A DNA stretch of 64,000 bases, taken from assembly GCA_022539475.1 (NCBI GenBank), contig VCMS01000112.1:225316-289315 (forward strand). Direction: 5' to 3'. This document shows, in pieces, positions 30,101-39,563 of the stretch; the first letter of the stretch is position 1; every line of letters begins with the position of its first letter. The notes under the pieces were generated by a model. The model made no database searches, was not told the DNA's origin, and was given only the letters and a program-made list of their open reading frames with translations. Origin of the DNA: Gracilaria domingensis (lineage: Eukaryota > Rhodophyta > Florideophyceae > Gracilariales > Gracilariaceae). A program made the position numbers and the translations under genes.

Positions 30101-32752
30101 AGGGGGGGTCCAACAGAGAAGTCTGCCGCACATTCAGCTCCACCAAGGCGTCACACTTCGAATGGCGTTTCAAAGAGTCGACACCGACCACGTGATATGA
30201 AGTTCTTTGATGAACTCAAGACCAGACTTGGTCCCTCCAAATTACATTTGTATACTGAGTTCATCAAGTGTCTCAGTCTGTTCTCACAGCAGATTGTTAC
30301 GCGCGAAGAACTTCTGTACCTTACCTCTGAGATTCTTCGCGATGATCTAGAGGCGTACAATGACTTCCTCGATTACTTGGAGCAAATGGCGAACAGCGGG
30401 GCGACTGTGTTTGATAATGAAAACATTTCCTCTTCCATATCCTTCGAAGGTGAACCGTCACCTCCAGATCAGGAACGGTTAAACTTCTTCAAGTCGCATT
30501 CAATGACCGAAATTGCAATAGAGCATGGTGTGGAGCTGCGCGGCTCATACCGGCGCATTCCCCCTGACTGTCCCGCGCTCGAGTATACGGGGAGATCGAT
30601 GTATGAGCGTCGAACTTTAAACGATACGTGGATTAATGTGACCCGCGGTTCAGAGGATTATTCGTTTAAATTCATGCGAAAGAACCAGAGCGAAGATAAT
30701 CTATTCCGTTGTGAAGATGATCGCTACGAACTTGACCTCGTTATCGAAACTAACGCTGCGACTATAATGAAGCTAGAAACTATTGAAGCCACGATTTCTA
30801 CCTTGCAAGAAGGCGATAAGAAACGCCATGCCCTTGCTCCCAACGCTCTTTCTCCCATCCACTTCAATGCAATTCAGCGTATTTACGGAGAAAGTGGTCC
30901 CGAGGTTGTGTCACAGGTCAAGCTCAATCCTTTTCTTGCTGTGCCAGTCGTTCTAAAGCGCTTGAAAGAAAAAGATATTTCTTGGAGACGAGCGCGAATG
31001 GAGATGAATCGCGTCTGGAGGGAGGTTGGTGAGAGGAACTTCCATCGCAGCTTGGATCATCGCAGCCTGTGTTTCAAGGCTGTCGACAAGAAAGATCTGA
31101 GTGCTAAGAGCTTACTGTCTGATATTCTTGATCCCGTCGGAAGTGTTGCTGCCCGTGACGCCGAAGTAACAAGAACCCGAGGATATCATGTGGAGAACGG
31201 CGGTGGTGGATCAAATCACCGGAGCCATGCTCTTGAAGCTGTGGCAGTGGCAGCCAAGAGATCACCAGACGCGCCCCGCGTGTTAGAATTGCCTTTCGAA
31301 GCTAGAGAGATTCATGACGTTGTGTTTGATATCATCACCTATATTGTGGAGGAGAACTGGAACGGACATGTTGCAGAATTTCGTGGTTTGATTCATACAT
31401 TCTTTGACATCTTGCCAATTGATGGGGAGAGTAAGGGCTCCGAGAAAGTTCCCACGAGAGTTTCAACACTGTATGGAGACGAAGCCGTGTATCTAATGTT
31501 TAGGTTGTACCACTTCATTTATGAGAGAATTGAAACTGCGAGAACCTTAGCTCAAGAGCAAGTGGTGGACAGGGAATGGAGACAGGCACTGAACGAAGAG
31601 GGGAGAAAGAGGCTTTCAATACGGACGCACTCTCTAGATATTGAATCCGAACCCTGGCATATAACAAAGGGATTAAATGGCGCAGAGATTGATAACAAAT
31701 TCAGGCTGGGCCCTGAAACTGAGAGCCCGGAGGAGATTTTCGAAACCTTTGTGGGTCATACGAAAGCGTTCGCAAAGGGTAAGCTTGAGGGGGCGAAGTT
31801 TGAAGACAAGCTTCGTGTGTTGTTGGGGTCTGATTCATATTGTCTGTTCACGATTGACAAGGCCTTTCAGAAGCTTGTAAAGGGAATTGAAACGGTTTAT
31901 CAAAAGGAAAGTCGGTCACGGCCATTTTGTGAGATGTTCATGAAGACTCAATCACTACTTGAACGATGCACAAGGAACCACGGCAAGCTAGATGAAGAGG
32001 GTTGTGACGCGATACAATCTGTTGCGGTATGCAGGCACATTGTTGAAAGTCGTGATCCTGGGTCAACCTTGATGAGATTCCAGGTAGTGGATGGTGAAAA
32101 GGAAGCAAGGCATATGAAAATAAGTGTGGTTGGTCATACAACTGATGAGGCCGGCATGATGTCTATTGAGAAGGAAATTAGGCTAAGGGATGAGTTTTTA
32201 GAATTCTGTAGCTCCTTTGGCCACCGCAGGCGGCATCAGAGAATTGACGATGAGGGTGAGAATGAAGAGGTGGTGGATGAGAGAGAAGAAAGCGGAACCA
32301 GCAAGAAACGAAGGCGGTCCGAAAACGAAGCATCTGGAATCTCAACGAAGCGCAGGCGAAAAGATGGCCCGGAATTTCTTCGCTTTCTGGGAAACCCGGA
32401 GGATGTTGCGAAGAGGCTGGAACGCTCGCAACTTGTCGTCGAAAACTATCTTTGCTGTACTCTCAAAGAAGATGGGAGGTTGAAGTATGCGGCTGGAACT
32501 TCAGATTTCTTCATGAACTCATCGAAGAAGTTCCGATTTGCGAGCACGGAAGAGGATCGAACAAAGCTGAATGAGAAAAGCAGTTGGACTCAGAATTTGC
32601 GTTCCAAGATGAACATAGACGGAGACGGGGTTGGCTGGTGCTTCATTGGACATGCCGAATCTCTATTTGACATGGACGAAGGTCCTCTTAGTGGTGGATC
32701 ATCAATGCATTTCAGCATACACAGTAGCGAAAAGTCTTCTCCGATTTCATGA
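27167..32752 (+). CDS. SIN3: SIN3 transcriptional co-repressor scaffold
   Basis: From the ATG at 27167 the protein has 1861 residues in a single exon, comparable to large SIN3 proteins. The first 640 residues are Pro/Gln/His-rich. Three paired amphipathic helix domains follow: PAH1 about 648-722 (VEDALAYLEKVKSQF), PAH2 about 888-962 (AIGFVTSIKERFADTPKTYE) and PAH3 about 1008-1076. The histone deacetylase interacting domain is at about 1125-1320 (GSYRRIPPDCPALEYTGRSM, then LNDTWINV and CEDDRYELDLVIE). A SIN3 C-terminal domain starts near 1368, with a basic cluster (KKRRR, KRRRK) near 1710-1730. SIN3 assembles histone deacetylase complexes recruited by transcription factors through the PAH domains. 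The frame upstream of 27167 is antisense to the DnaJ gene and is discarded. Confidence 0.95.
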   Translation: MHSPPRSSPQRSPPRSLETFGAVLRTPVEPKRGAVSAAPAPPPPRRAAAPSPLRSLHASPPPPPLGAPPPPLPRAVLLPSSRASAVMQTLPPFQHAPPRRPSPPPSRIAVDPAPLYQHPLRVSISPLVADGAAPPPPRARMPPPPPPHMSYGRPLPHDARSLPPPHFDVYHLPQHAVQPRLVERAASPVMLPVLSSTSQQNVPPRRLHAAPTDAPEGAQPHAQSAAPVESSSAAQQSQHDRQSPARHAPPDHRKPLRQPSPPPQQQPAATRDMHKQQPPPLAPLPPHDAAMSLRPPHGSLPPPPPDALRSPSRQPAQSPPQQLPATKALVQPNPPHQPQHVPPRSIPHDGYAQPPAMPLHLPHNKSHWHLQPHMMPPLPHRPPPPHVLPSNPVADHPSYQHDPHWHAHHPQALAQYERHPPPRTHPSANPDPTKPHPRNNWPNVRFLPPPGTPPHGAPRLPHQPQRVDQQQPPRSQPSHPMNEAQSYPYQQRLQPPPMMPPSEPQQHVHDAHPPTGPTPNMHQRTQSPVHQITQSASTLKQNMSPTLSNVGGAPRASGTATAQPPSSRDESSPQMTPSTPPPATNEAKHVASIPLSSASDQRKRPSHRDGDRDRPTQQQLPPSQPPPPQQPLSAPQQGNEESVNTQRRELKVEDALAYLEKVKSQFSDQISVYNQFLDIMKEFKAQSIDTKQVIHRVAELFRGHKELILGFNTFLPPGYNICVTEGSSGVLMTGFEGPGGFSELPPARKVPSKNSTSRSNSKKKQNAANSNATASSVALSPKRRDSKKPHHTSSSTPGTALNAQHLQSAGADHPQSLHPQHPATSFDHDEKQHLGTQSLPSEDKYSGPPGKGFGSRRPLAKVEEDMRAPQTSGMPRTSRPKQEETQARAMEFERAIGFVTSIKERFADTPKTYEEFLETLTRFRSEQTSIREVFETVASLFGPHKDLLAQFKEFLPSIAITGLSDSKPVRSRPVPHGGRGGPTEKSAAHSAPPRRHTSNGVSKSRHRPRDMKFFDELKTRLGPSKLHLYTEFIKCLSLFSQQIVTREELLYLTSEILRDDLEAYNDFLDYLEQMANSGATVFDNENISSSISFEGEPSPPDQERLNFFKSHSMTEIAIEHGVELRGSYRRIPPDCPALEYTGRSMYERRTLNDTWINVTRGSEDYSFKFMRKNQSEDNLFRCEDDRYELDLVIETNAATIMKLETIEATISTLQEGDKKRHALAPNALSPIHFNAIQRIYGESGPEVVSQVKLNPFLAVPVVLKRLKEKDISWRRARMEMNRVWREVGERNFHRSLDHRSLCFKAVDKKDLSAKSLLSDILDPVGSVAARDAEVTRTRGYHVENGGGGSNHRSHALEAVAVAAKRSPDAPRVLELPFEAREIHDVVFDIITYIVEENWNGHVAEFRGLIHTFFDILPIDGESKGSEKVPTRVSTLYGDEAVYLMFRLYHFIYERIETARTLAQEQVVDREWRQALNEEGRKRLSIRTHSLDIESEPWHITKGLNGAEIDNKFRLGPETESPEEIFETFVGHTKAFAKGKLEGAKFEDKLRVLLGSDSYCLFTIDKAFQKLVKGIETVYQKESRSRPFCEMFMKTQSLLERCTRNHGKLDEEGCDAIQSVAVCRHIVESRDPGSTLMRFQVVDGEKEARHMKISVVGHTTDEAGMMSIEKEIRLRDEFLEFCSSFGHRRRHQRIDDEGENEEVVDEREESGTSKKRRRSENEASGISTKRRRKDGPEFLRFLGNPEDVAKRLERSQLVVENYLCCTLKEDGRLKYAAGTSDFFMNSSKKFRFASTEEDRTKLNEKSSWTQNLRSKMNIDGDGVGWCFIGHAESLFDMDEGPLSGGSSMHFSIHSSEKSSPIS

Positions 32753-33531
32753 CGAACGAAATGAAGAACGCAGTCACCGCTGTGTGTAGACGATAGCTAC
32801 CACAATCTGTATGGTTTCCATATGCAACTCTATTCGTGGAGGCTACCAAACTCCTCCAGTTTGTAAACAGAGATGACTAACTTGACAATATTTGTATTGC
32901 GAACAGGAGTATAGTGAGCAGTATCACAAACTGTTTGCTCTTGTTGTCAACGGCGCGTGGTAGATGTATCAGGTTCAGAATCTTTGCTCGACAGTTAGAT
33001 ATGTTCCTTCGACGATACGTGTTGTTGTGCTACATTATGTCCATGTCCCTGTAATGTGAGGGTGAACAATTCAACGAAAGAACGCAACGGTGTTTCACAC
33101 TTCCAAAATCCAGAGCTTTCTTGAGCCTTGAAAAGGTTCTCAGGGCCCATTGCATGTCGCATGTCGCATGAGCCGGATCAGGACGGCCCATGGTGGGCGG
33201 TCCGTGACGGACCCAAGATGTCAATGTCGATGATCCAAGATGGACGTTGGCAGGGCCTGCAGAAGCTTCGCGAATTAATGTGAAGTGCACACGTGGCCGA
33301 GGGCAAAAAAGCGTGCCCAACCGCACTTCATAACTAGATACGAAGGTAGCAAATGCAAGAATCACCGTTAGGAACAGGTAAGTTTGGCTAGCCCAAATCG
33401 TCAAACCGCCACAAAGAGTTGCGATGTCCCAAGTGTATTAGCAGCACAGGACCACTTCCGCACTTCGTTCGCCACTGCATTCGCCTCGCGACTCTCGCGC
33501 CGCTCTCCCGTACGTAATAACGACAGAGTCT
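32753..33531. other. Intergenic between SIN3 and the DUF6818-like gene
   Basis: About 780 bp without a supported gene. A minus-strand frame of 124 codons (33030-33404) has no recognisable content. Confidence 0.6.
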
Positions 33532-34461
33532 ATGGATGCGTCGAACCTCTCAAACGCCAAGAGCCCCAGCCAACGAGCTGGGCCTCCGCAACAAGCTGCC
33601 ACTCCGATACAACGCACATGTCGCCCCATAGCATGCCGCCCGGCCCCGCCCGTTGCTATCATTCCCCTTCCTTACCCAGACGTCCCACAGCCTCAGCCCA
33701 TTCTTCCATCCAAGGATTCAAGTCCGAAGCCAAAGGATTGCAAGGAGAGAAAGTCTCGTGCTGGAGCACCAAATTATTCGGCGGAAGATGTGGCAGCACT
33801 GCTCACCATAGTGGAAGAGATCGAGCCAACGGGAGCTGGAAATTGGGCATTTGTTGCGCTTAGGTTTTCTGAATGGGCTTTAGAGAATGAACGACCGCAC
33901 AGGGAGCAGATATCGCTGCGCAACAAGTTTGATAAGTTGGCAAATACGAAGATTAAAGCATGTGACCCGGCGTGTCCGGAGACTATTCGTCGGGCAAAAG
34001 GCATTGCCCGCACCATCCACAACAAATATGCTTCCATGATGATGGAACACGAAGGTGGAGATGACGGACAGAACAGTCGCCTGAAACCTAAACATGACGA
34101 AGGGTGCGATGCCACGAAACCCGATTCAGACATTGAAGACGCTGAAGTCATGCTGCCACGTGCTAAGAAGCGGAAGAAAGGTGTACATGGGGCAGCTGTA
34201 AAACTGTCAAGTGAGGAGTTGCTCGTGAACTACGTAGGCCAGATGAGCAGACACCTCGGCTTAATCGCCAAATCGCTTACCGCAGAGATGTCGAAAAGTT
34301 CTGAGAAGGATGCGAAGCATTTATCCAAGGAAGATATCAATGAAATTGTGAAACGAGAAGTTCGCGAAAGCATGCTCGTAACTAACAACATTCTTGCGAA
34401 GATGAATCTAATGCTGGAGAACATAAGTGCAAAGCTGAACGGGCCACAGCCTGGAGGTTGA
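33532..34461 (+). CDS. Myb/SANT-like protein of DUF6818 type
   Basis: A 309-aa protein. A Pro/Gln-rich start (1-70) is followed by a conserved domain at about residues 75-150: RAGAPNYSAEDVAALL, a GAGNWAFVALRFSEWA segment, RPHREQISLRNKFDKL, and ACPETIRRAKGIARTI. This helix-turn-helix pattern matches the Myb-like DUF6818 domain that I know from oomycetes, other algae and mobile-element contexts. The remainder has a basic cluster (PRAKKRKKG) and a C-terminal coiled coil. It is likely a nuclear DNA-binding protein; a domesticated transposon-derived role is possible but unproven. Confidence 0.7.
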   Translation: MDASNLSNAKSPSQRAGPPQQAATPIQRTCRPIACRPAPPVAIIPLPYPDVPQPQPILPSKDSSPKPKDCKERKSRAGAPNYSAEDVAALLTIVEEIEPTGAGNWAFVALRFSEWALENERPHREQISLRNKFDKLANTKIKACDPACPETIRRAKGIARTIHNKYASMMMEHEGGDDGQNSRLKPKHDEGCDATKPDSDIEDAEVMLPRAKKRKKGVHGAAVKLSSEELLVNYVGQMSRHLGLIAKSLTAEMSKSSEKDAKHLSKEDINEIVKREVRESMLVTNNILAKMNLMLENISAKLNGPQPGG

Positions 34462-34845
34462 CGTGAGTGGGATCTTCGTAAAACATCTACGTTGGCTACA
34501 GTGGCACGAGTGGCGATGGATGAAGATGCACTTCGTTTTGGCGCCACGGGACGGAGGCTTTCTGCATTGGACGGGATCAATTTCGTGCACGGTGCCGCGC
34601 CAAAATTTTAAATGCAAGAAATGGCGCGTGCAGTTTTGGCGCCCCAAACGAAATGCCATGCGCATCCAAATAGAGAAAGTGCCATGCAGTTCCCACCACA
34701 TATAGATCCTTCATCACATTGCTCTCCCAGTCAGTTCTCTTCTCGACGCGCACCTCCGCTCTCCCTCTTCCACCTTCGTTGTGGCTCCTCGCAATCCTTC
34801 CGGCTTTTTCCTATCGGTGCTTTTCCGACTTGAACGTATCGTAGC
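34462..34845 (+). promoter_or_regulatory. PSF3 upstream region with three E2F-like sites
   Basis: TTTTGGCGCC at 34536-34545, GCGCCAAAA (reverse orientation) at 34597-34605 and TTTTGGCGCC at 34634-34643 lie 200-310 bp before the PSF3 ATG. These match the E2F core TTTSSCGC. A CATATA sequence near 34698 could serve as TATA box. E2F control of GINS genes is known in plants and animals; here it is inferred from sequence. Confidence 0.6.
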
Positions 34846-35505
34846 ATGGAGGACTACTTTTCCATCGACGACATTCTTGCTGGTGACCATCGCATCTTCA
34901 CAACCTTCCTTCACCAGGGGTACAACATCAGCTTCCTTGACCCCATGGGTGTCTCCGAATGGAACGCTTCCCACCGAACCCCGGAAGAACTGGAGGAAAA
35001 CCCGAACATTGACAAAGATATGCCGAAGGATATGCGAGTGCCATTGCCTTTCTGGCTCTCCGAAAGTCTTCTAACCCGGAACTTCGTGACGCTGGAGCTC
35101 CCAAGATGCTATGGGAAGCAGGCAAGACAAGCGTTGCGCGCCGACCCACGTTCCGTAGATCTGGCCGCAAAGTGTAGCTCGTACTTCGCTCTGGGTGTTC
35201 GCCTCGCTAAGCTGATTGTTGATGTGGCTTTGCCGGGTGCGCTCGTCCGAGCGTTTGCAGCTCGCTGTTGGGGAACTGCTGACTCCGCTGCCTTTTCGGG
35301 AGACAAAGGGGCTATGGCAATGAAAGGCCTTGACTGGCTTGAATGTGAACTGTTCCAAGAGGCACACGCCATGGTTGTCGCCACAAGAAGATGGAAGGAA
35401 CGGCGGAGCGATAGAATAGCTGCAATCGACCACGTGCTTGGCAAAAGAAGAAGGGAAGAACTCGGTAGTCCGATTACGCCATCAAGTCGTCCACGAACAA
35501 GTTAG
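34846..35505 (+). CDS. PSF3: GINS complex subunit PSF3
   Basis: A 219-aa protein, normal length for PSF3 (190-220). The N-terminus MEDYFSIDDILA is the PSF3 hallmark, followed by ISFLDPMG, a VPLPFWLSESLLTRNFVTLE segment (family: LPLWLA..L....V.ELP), and DPRSVDLAAKCSSYFALGVRL. PSF3 with SLD5, PSF1 and PSF2 forms GINS, which joins CDC45 and MCM2-7 in the replicative CMG helicase in the nucleus. The C-terminal 40 residues are basic and divergent. Upstream E2F-like sites fit S-phase expression. Confidence 0.93.
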   Translation: MEDYFSIDDILAGDHRIFTTFLHQGYNISFLDPMGVSEWNASHRTPEELEENPNIDKDMPKDMRVPLPFWLSESLLTRNFVTLELPRCYGKQARQALRADPRSVDLAAKCSSYFALGVRLAKLIVDVALPGALVRAFAARCWGTADSAAFSGDKGAMAMKGLDWLECELFQEAHAMVVATRRWKERRSDRIAAIDHVLGKRRREELGSPITPSSRPRTS

Positions 35506-35996
35506 AGGACGGCAACGTTATAGGAGCTCAAATGCTTGCGGCAGTACCAGAGAATATATAGTATCCGTACCATTCCTCTTGTCAAACTGCCTCATCCAAA
35601 CAATCGAATGTGTGTATGTCGTGAGCGCACTATCGGTGCCCTACACTCTAATATACACCAACTGGCACTCGAGATGGATGCAATGTCGATCGTTTGCACA
35701 GGGCCATGATCCACCGAGGAAGTGTGATCGGCACGTTATATTGGACAGCCCTCTTGTCCCTCGAGAGCCGCTACCGCAGCTGAGTTGAAACGAAGCAGTT
35801 TGGATAGGGGTTTTAATAGTAAGGCACTCAAAACGAATGGAGGAACCTCCGATGGGAATACGATTCGGACGGATACACACCATCCTGAAGAGGCATATCA
35901 AAATCAGCATTCATAGGTATGGTAGTTCAGAAGTCGAAACATCCCCATTATGTACAAAAGATGTCCTCCTGTTGATGTCAACGCATATACCTCTTG
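35506..35996. other. Convergent 3' region of PSF3 and LeuRS
   Basis: About 490 bp with short ORFs of no recognisable content on both strands. Confidence 0.6.
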
Positions 35997-38900
35997 CTAT
36001 CTTGAAGCGACAAGATTGACTAGCTTGTCAGGAACATAAATTTGTTTTCTTATGGTCATTCCTTCGAGATGCTTCTGTACTTGCTTCATATCCATTGCTG
36101 CGTCCAGGATGAACGCTTTCGTCGCCGAAGATGGCACTTCGATTCGAGTTCTTACTTTTCCGTTCACTTGAACGACAATAGTTTTGTTTTCCTCCATGTC
36201 ATACTTTTCATTATAAAGTGGCCATTCTGCGTGAGAGAGAATGCTTTTTTCGCCAATCTTCTCCCACATTTCTTCCGAAATATGTGGTGCATATGCCGAT
36301 AACATGGAAATGAATGGGAGCATTATCTCCCTTGGTCTCGACTTCCATTTAGTTGCTGCATTGACAAATTCCATCATTGCCGCAATGGCAGTATTGAATC
36401 GTAGTCCTTCTGTGTCGTCCGTGACTTTCTTGATAGTCTGATGCAAAATTTTACGTTGTTCCGCTGTTGCTTCTTGGTCGTTGAACGCCTCACACAGGTT
36501 GTTCGTATCAGGAGCGACAAGAAGTCTCCAAGCTCGAGCCAAGAACCTTGACATGCCCTGTACACCCTTTGTTCCCCACGGTTTTACTTGCTCAAGTGGG
36601 CCCATGAACATGAGATAACACCTTAGCGCATCCGCACCAAAGGTATTGATGATTGCATCCGGATTAACGACATTCCCCCTGCTCTTCGACATCTTATGAG
36701 CTCGAGAAAACACTCGGATAGACGGATTTTCCTTCAGCACCATAAACTCTCCCTTCTTCTCCAAGTTTTCGGCTGCTACTTTCACCGCTTTAAGGCTATG
36801 ACCAGTCTTGATATGAACATTTCCAGAGGGATCGACGAACTTTGCCGAGATCCATTCACCCTTTTCAGTCTTGTATCCGGTGTGCTCCAGCTCACCAAGA
36901 ATCATACCTTGATTCACAAGTCGCCGAAATGGCTCTTTGGTTGATACCACACCAATGTCATAGAGAACCTTATGCCAAAATCGAGCGTATAGGAGATGCA
37001 GAACAGCATGCTCTACACCCCCAATGTACATATCAACCGGCATCCAGTACTGCTCGAGACTGGGATCAACAGGAGCGCCGGGATTTTCTGGGTCGATGAA
37101 GCGAAGATAGTACCAGCAAGAACCAGCCCACTGCGGCATGGTATTCGTTTCACGTAAAGCTGGGGCTCCTGATTTCGTGTCCACAGTGTTAACCCAGTCC
37201 TCCACAACGGACAAAGGCGAATCGCCTGTGCCGGACGGGGTATATGATTCGACGTCTGGAAGCGTTACCGGAAGCTCTGACTCATCGACGCCCCGGGCTT
37301 CCCCATCCACAAAGACTATTGGGAAGGGTTCACCCCAGTACCGTTGTCTCGAGAACAACCAGTCTCTTAGTTTGTAATTAACTCTCTTCTTCCCAAGTTT
37401 TGCCGTCTCAAGATGTTCAATCAGGCGCTCCTTGGCTTCCGAAGAGGTGACTCCGTCGAGATCTATTCCAGCCGCATTTTCCCAGTTCATGACTTTTCCT
37501 TCCCCAGTGAAGGCAGTTTTGGATATGTCACCTTCAATAACCTGCTTCACAGGCAGTGAGAACGTCGTTGCAAACTCATAATCGCGTGCGTCATGGGCAG
37601 GAACAGCCATCACGGCCCCAGTACCGTAGCCTCCAAGTACGTAGTCCCCAACCCATACTTGCACATCTTCCCCATTTATAGGGTTCTTCGCGAAACATCC
37701 CGTCCAAACGCCTGTTTTCTCCTTTGACAAACCTTCTCCAGTTCGCTCGCGGTCGCTCTTTCGCTTTGCTTTTTCAACGTAGTCTTCGACTTTTGTTCGT
37801 TGTGAGCAGGATACAATATCATCGATACCATCCCATTCAGGTGCAACAACCACATACGACGCGCCGCATATAGTCTCCGGTCTTGTTGTGTACACTGATA
37901 TTTCCTTTTTCAAATCTGGGTTTTCAGGATGTACAACTTGAAACGCGAGTTCAGCTCCGGTGCTTTTCCCGATCCAGTTCCGCTGCATATCTTTGACATT
38001 CTCTGGCCAATCAAGCAAATCCAAGTCCTCAAGTAGACGATCCGCATACTCAGTGATTTTGAGGACCCATTGTTTCATTTGTCGTCGCTCCACAGGGTGA
38101 TTTCCTCTTTCTGACAAACCGTCGATAACTTCTTCGTTGGCAAGAACAGTACCCAGGGCTGGACACCAGTTTACAGGCTTGTTGTCTTGGTACGCGAGAC
38201 CTTTTTCCCATAGCTTTAGAAATATCCATTGCGTCCATTTGTAGTAGTTAGGGTCTGTAGTCCTGACTTCGCGACCCCAATCATAGCTGAACCCAAGAGA
38301 CTGCAGTTGTTCTCTAAACCGGTTGATGTTGTTTTCGGTAGTCACGGCAGGGTGCGTTCCAGTTGTAAGCGCGTATTGTTCAGCCGGTAGTCCAAACGAA
38401 TCCCAACCCATTGGATGTAGAACATTGAATCCCTGTTTTCGTTTAAAACGAGCCAGGATATCCGTCGCTGTATAACCTTCTGGATGACCAACGTGTAGTC
38501 CAGCGCCTGAGGGATACGGAAACATATCAAGTACATAATACTTGGGCTTGGATGTATCGAGCTCGGGAAGATTGGGGACTGAAAAATCCCCACGCGCTGC
38601 CCATATCGCTTGCCACTTTGTTTCAAAAGAACGGAAATCATAACCCACGGCGGGTTCGGACTCGGTCGATGCAAACGATGACTGCGGTGCTCCGTTCGAT
38701 GACGCACAACAGCGGAACGGAACGAGGCGTTCGGGTCTGGCGAATAAAGCACGTGCTCGAAATGGATTTGAAGAGGTGAACGAAGAGTTCCGCAAAGTAG
38801 ATTTAACAGCAGACGAGACAGATGCCTGTGATGCACATCTGGAGCTGGAGCTGGAGCTCCACAGGGACGGCGTGACGAATCCTGTCTGGCAGTTGGGCCC

Positions 38901-39014
38901 CATGAATGCAGAAATAATGCGTTGAAGATGCAATGAAGGATTAGCAGAAAGACGTTGCGCGACTTTGTTGCTGAGGGAGACAGATGCGGCGCGTGCTGGA
39001 GCACGGCATTGCAT
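35997..39014 (-). CDS. LARS2: Leucyl-tRNA synthetase, bacterial type, organellar
   Basis: A 1005-aa class Ia synthetase in one exon, starting at the ATG at 39014. About 120 residues of Ser/Arg-rich presequence precede the enzyme, longer than mitochondrial presequences usually are and consistent with plastid or dual targeting. HVGH (174-177) is the HIGH motif in the context [25 protein letters not shown] is at 774-778. The editing domain (CP1) lies between, with [18 protein letters not shown]. The bacterial form DMFPYPSG distinguishes it from the cytosolic eukaryotic LeuRS. It charges tRNA-Leu in plastid and/or mitochondrion; the cytosolic enzyme must be encoded elsewhere. Confidence 0.97.
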   Translation of the reverse strand: MQCRAPARAASVSLSNKVAQRLSANPSLHLQRIISAFMGPNCQTGFVTPSLWSSSSSSRCASQASVSSAVKSTLRNSSFTSSNPFRARALFARPERLVPFRCCASSNGAPQSSFASTESEPAVGYDFRSFETKWQAIWAARGDFSVPNLPELDTSKPKYYVLDMFPYPSGAGLHVGHPEGYTATDILARFKRKQGFNVLHPMGWDSFGLPAEQYALTTGTHPAVTTENNINRFREQLQSLGFSYDWGREVRTTDPNYYKWTQWIFLKLWEKGLAYQDNKPVNWCPALGTVLANEEVIDGLSERGNHPVERRQMKQWVLKITEYADRLLEDLDLLDWPENVKDMQRNWIGKSTGAELAFQVVHPENPDLKKEISVYTTRPETICGASYVVVAPEWDGIDDIVSCSQRTKVEDYVEKAKRKSDRERTGEGLSKEKTGVWTGCFAKNPINGEDVQVWVGDYVLGGYGTGAVMAVPAHDARDYEFATTFSLPVKQVIEGDISKTAFTGEGKVMNWENAAGIDLDGVTSSEAKERLIEHLETAKLGKKRVNYKLRDWLFSRQRYWGEPFPIVFVDGEARGVDESELPVTLPDVESYTPSGTGDSPLSVVEDWVNTVDTKSGAPALRETNTMPQWAGSCWYYLRFIDPENPGAPVDPSLEQYWMPVDMYIGGVEHAVLHLLYARFWHKVLYDIGVVSTKEPFRRLVNQGMILGELEHTGYKTEKGEWISAKFVDPSGNVHIKTGHSLKAVKVAAENLEKKGEFMVLKENPSIRVFSRAHKMSKSRGNVVNPDAIINTFGADALRCYLMFMGPLEQVKPWGTKGVQGMSRFLARAWRLLVAPDTNNLCEAFNDQEATAEQRKILHQTIKKVTDDTEGLRFNTAIAAMMEFVNAATKWKSRPREIMLPFISMLSAYAPHISEEMWEKIGEKSILSHAEWPLYNEKYDMEENKTIVVQVNGKVRTRIEVPSSATKAFILDAAMDMKQVQKHLEGMTIRKQIYVPDKLVNLVASR

Positions 39015-39563
39015 GATTGAGGGCGGCAGCTGAGCTCAGATGCGCAGCTCACATCGGTCGGCAGAACTTGCGGTTCGTCGAAGGGGTCCGGATCGGTTTG
39101 ATTGGTTGAGTAGCCAATTCCGCATTTTGTTGAACGACGTGGTGCTTACAGTTCGGTTCGTTGTACCTTCGAAGGCCAAAGGCACCTGATCTCATCTATC
39201 GTATCATGATGAACCTAGCTAAGGAAGGTTAGCATACGATATCCGATGGTAAACGAGTAGACTGTCTCAAGGGAATCTCAGAGCGTAATTTTATGTATCT
39301 ATTTCAGTATTCAGGAGAGGCCGCCAGATATCATACACGGTACCAAGAGTATCAGACGTATCGGAGGCAAACCGGCTTTATGGGATCGATTCGTCTAACT
39401 TTCAAGTTTTTTCTTTACAATGCAGATACGGAATATAACGCAAGGCCTGAGACTATTATGCTTAGCTAGTTCAACAGGCCACGCATACTCATTGGATCAG
39501 TATAGATTCATGAACGACTTCAACGCCATTCCCCCTAGAGACATGAATCACGCTCCAATGCGC
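39015..39563. other. Intergenic between LeuRS and MCMBP
   Basis: About 550 bp, the LeuRS promoter side and the MCMBP 3' end. It contains TACCAAGAGTA at 39341-39351, a one-mismatch version of the TACC/GGTA element. No gene is seen. Confidence 0.55.
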
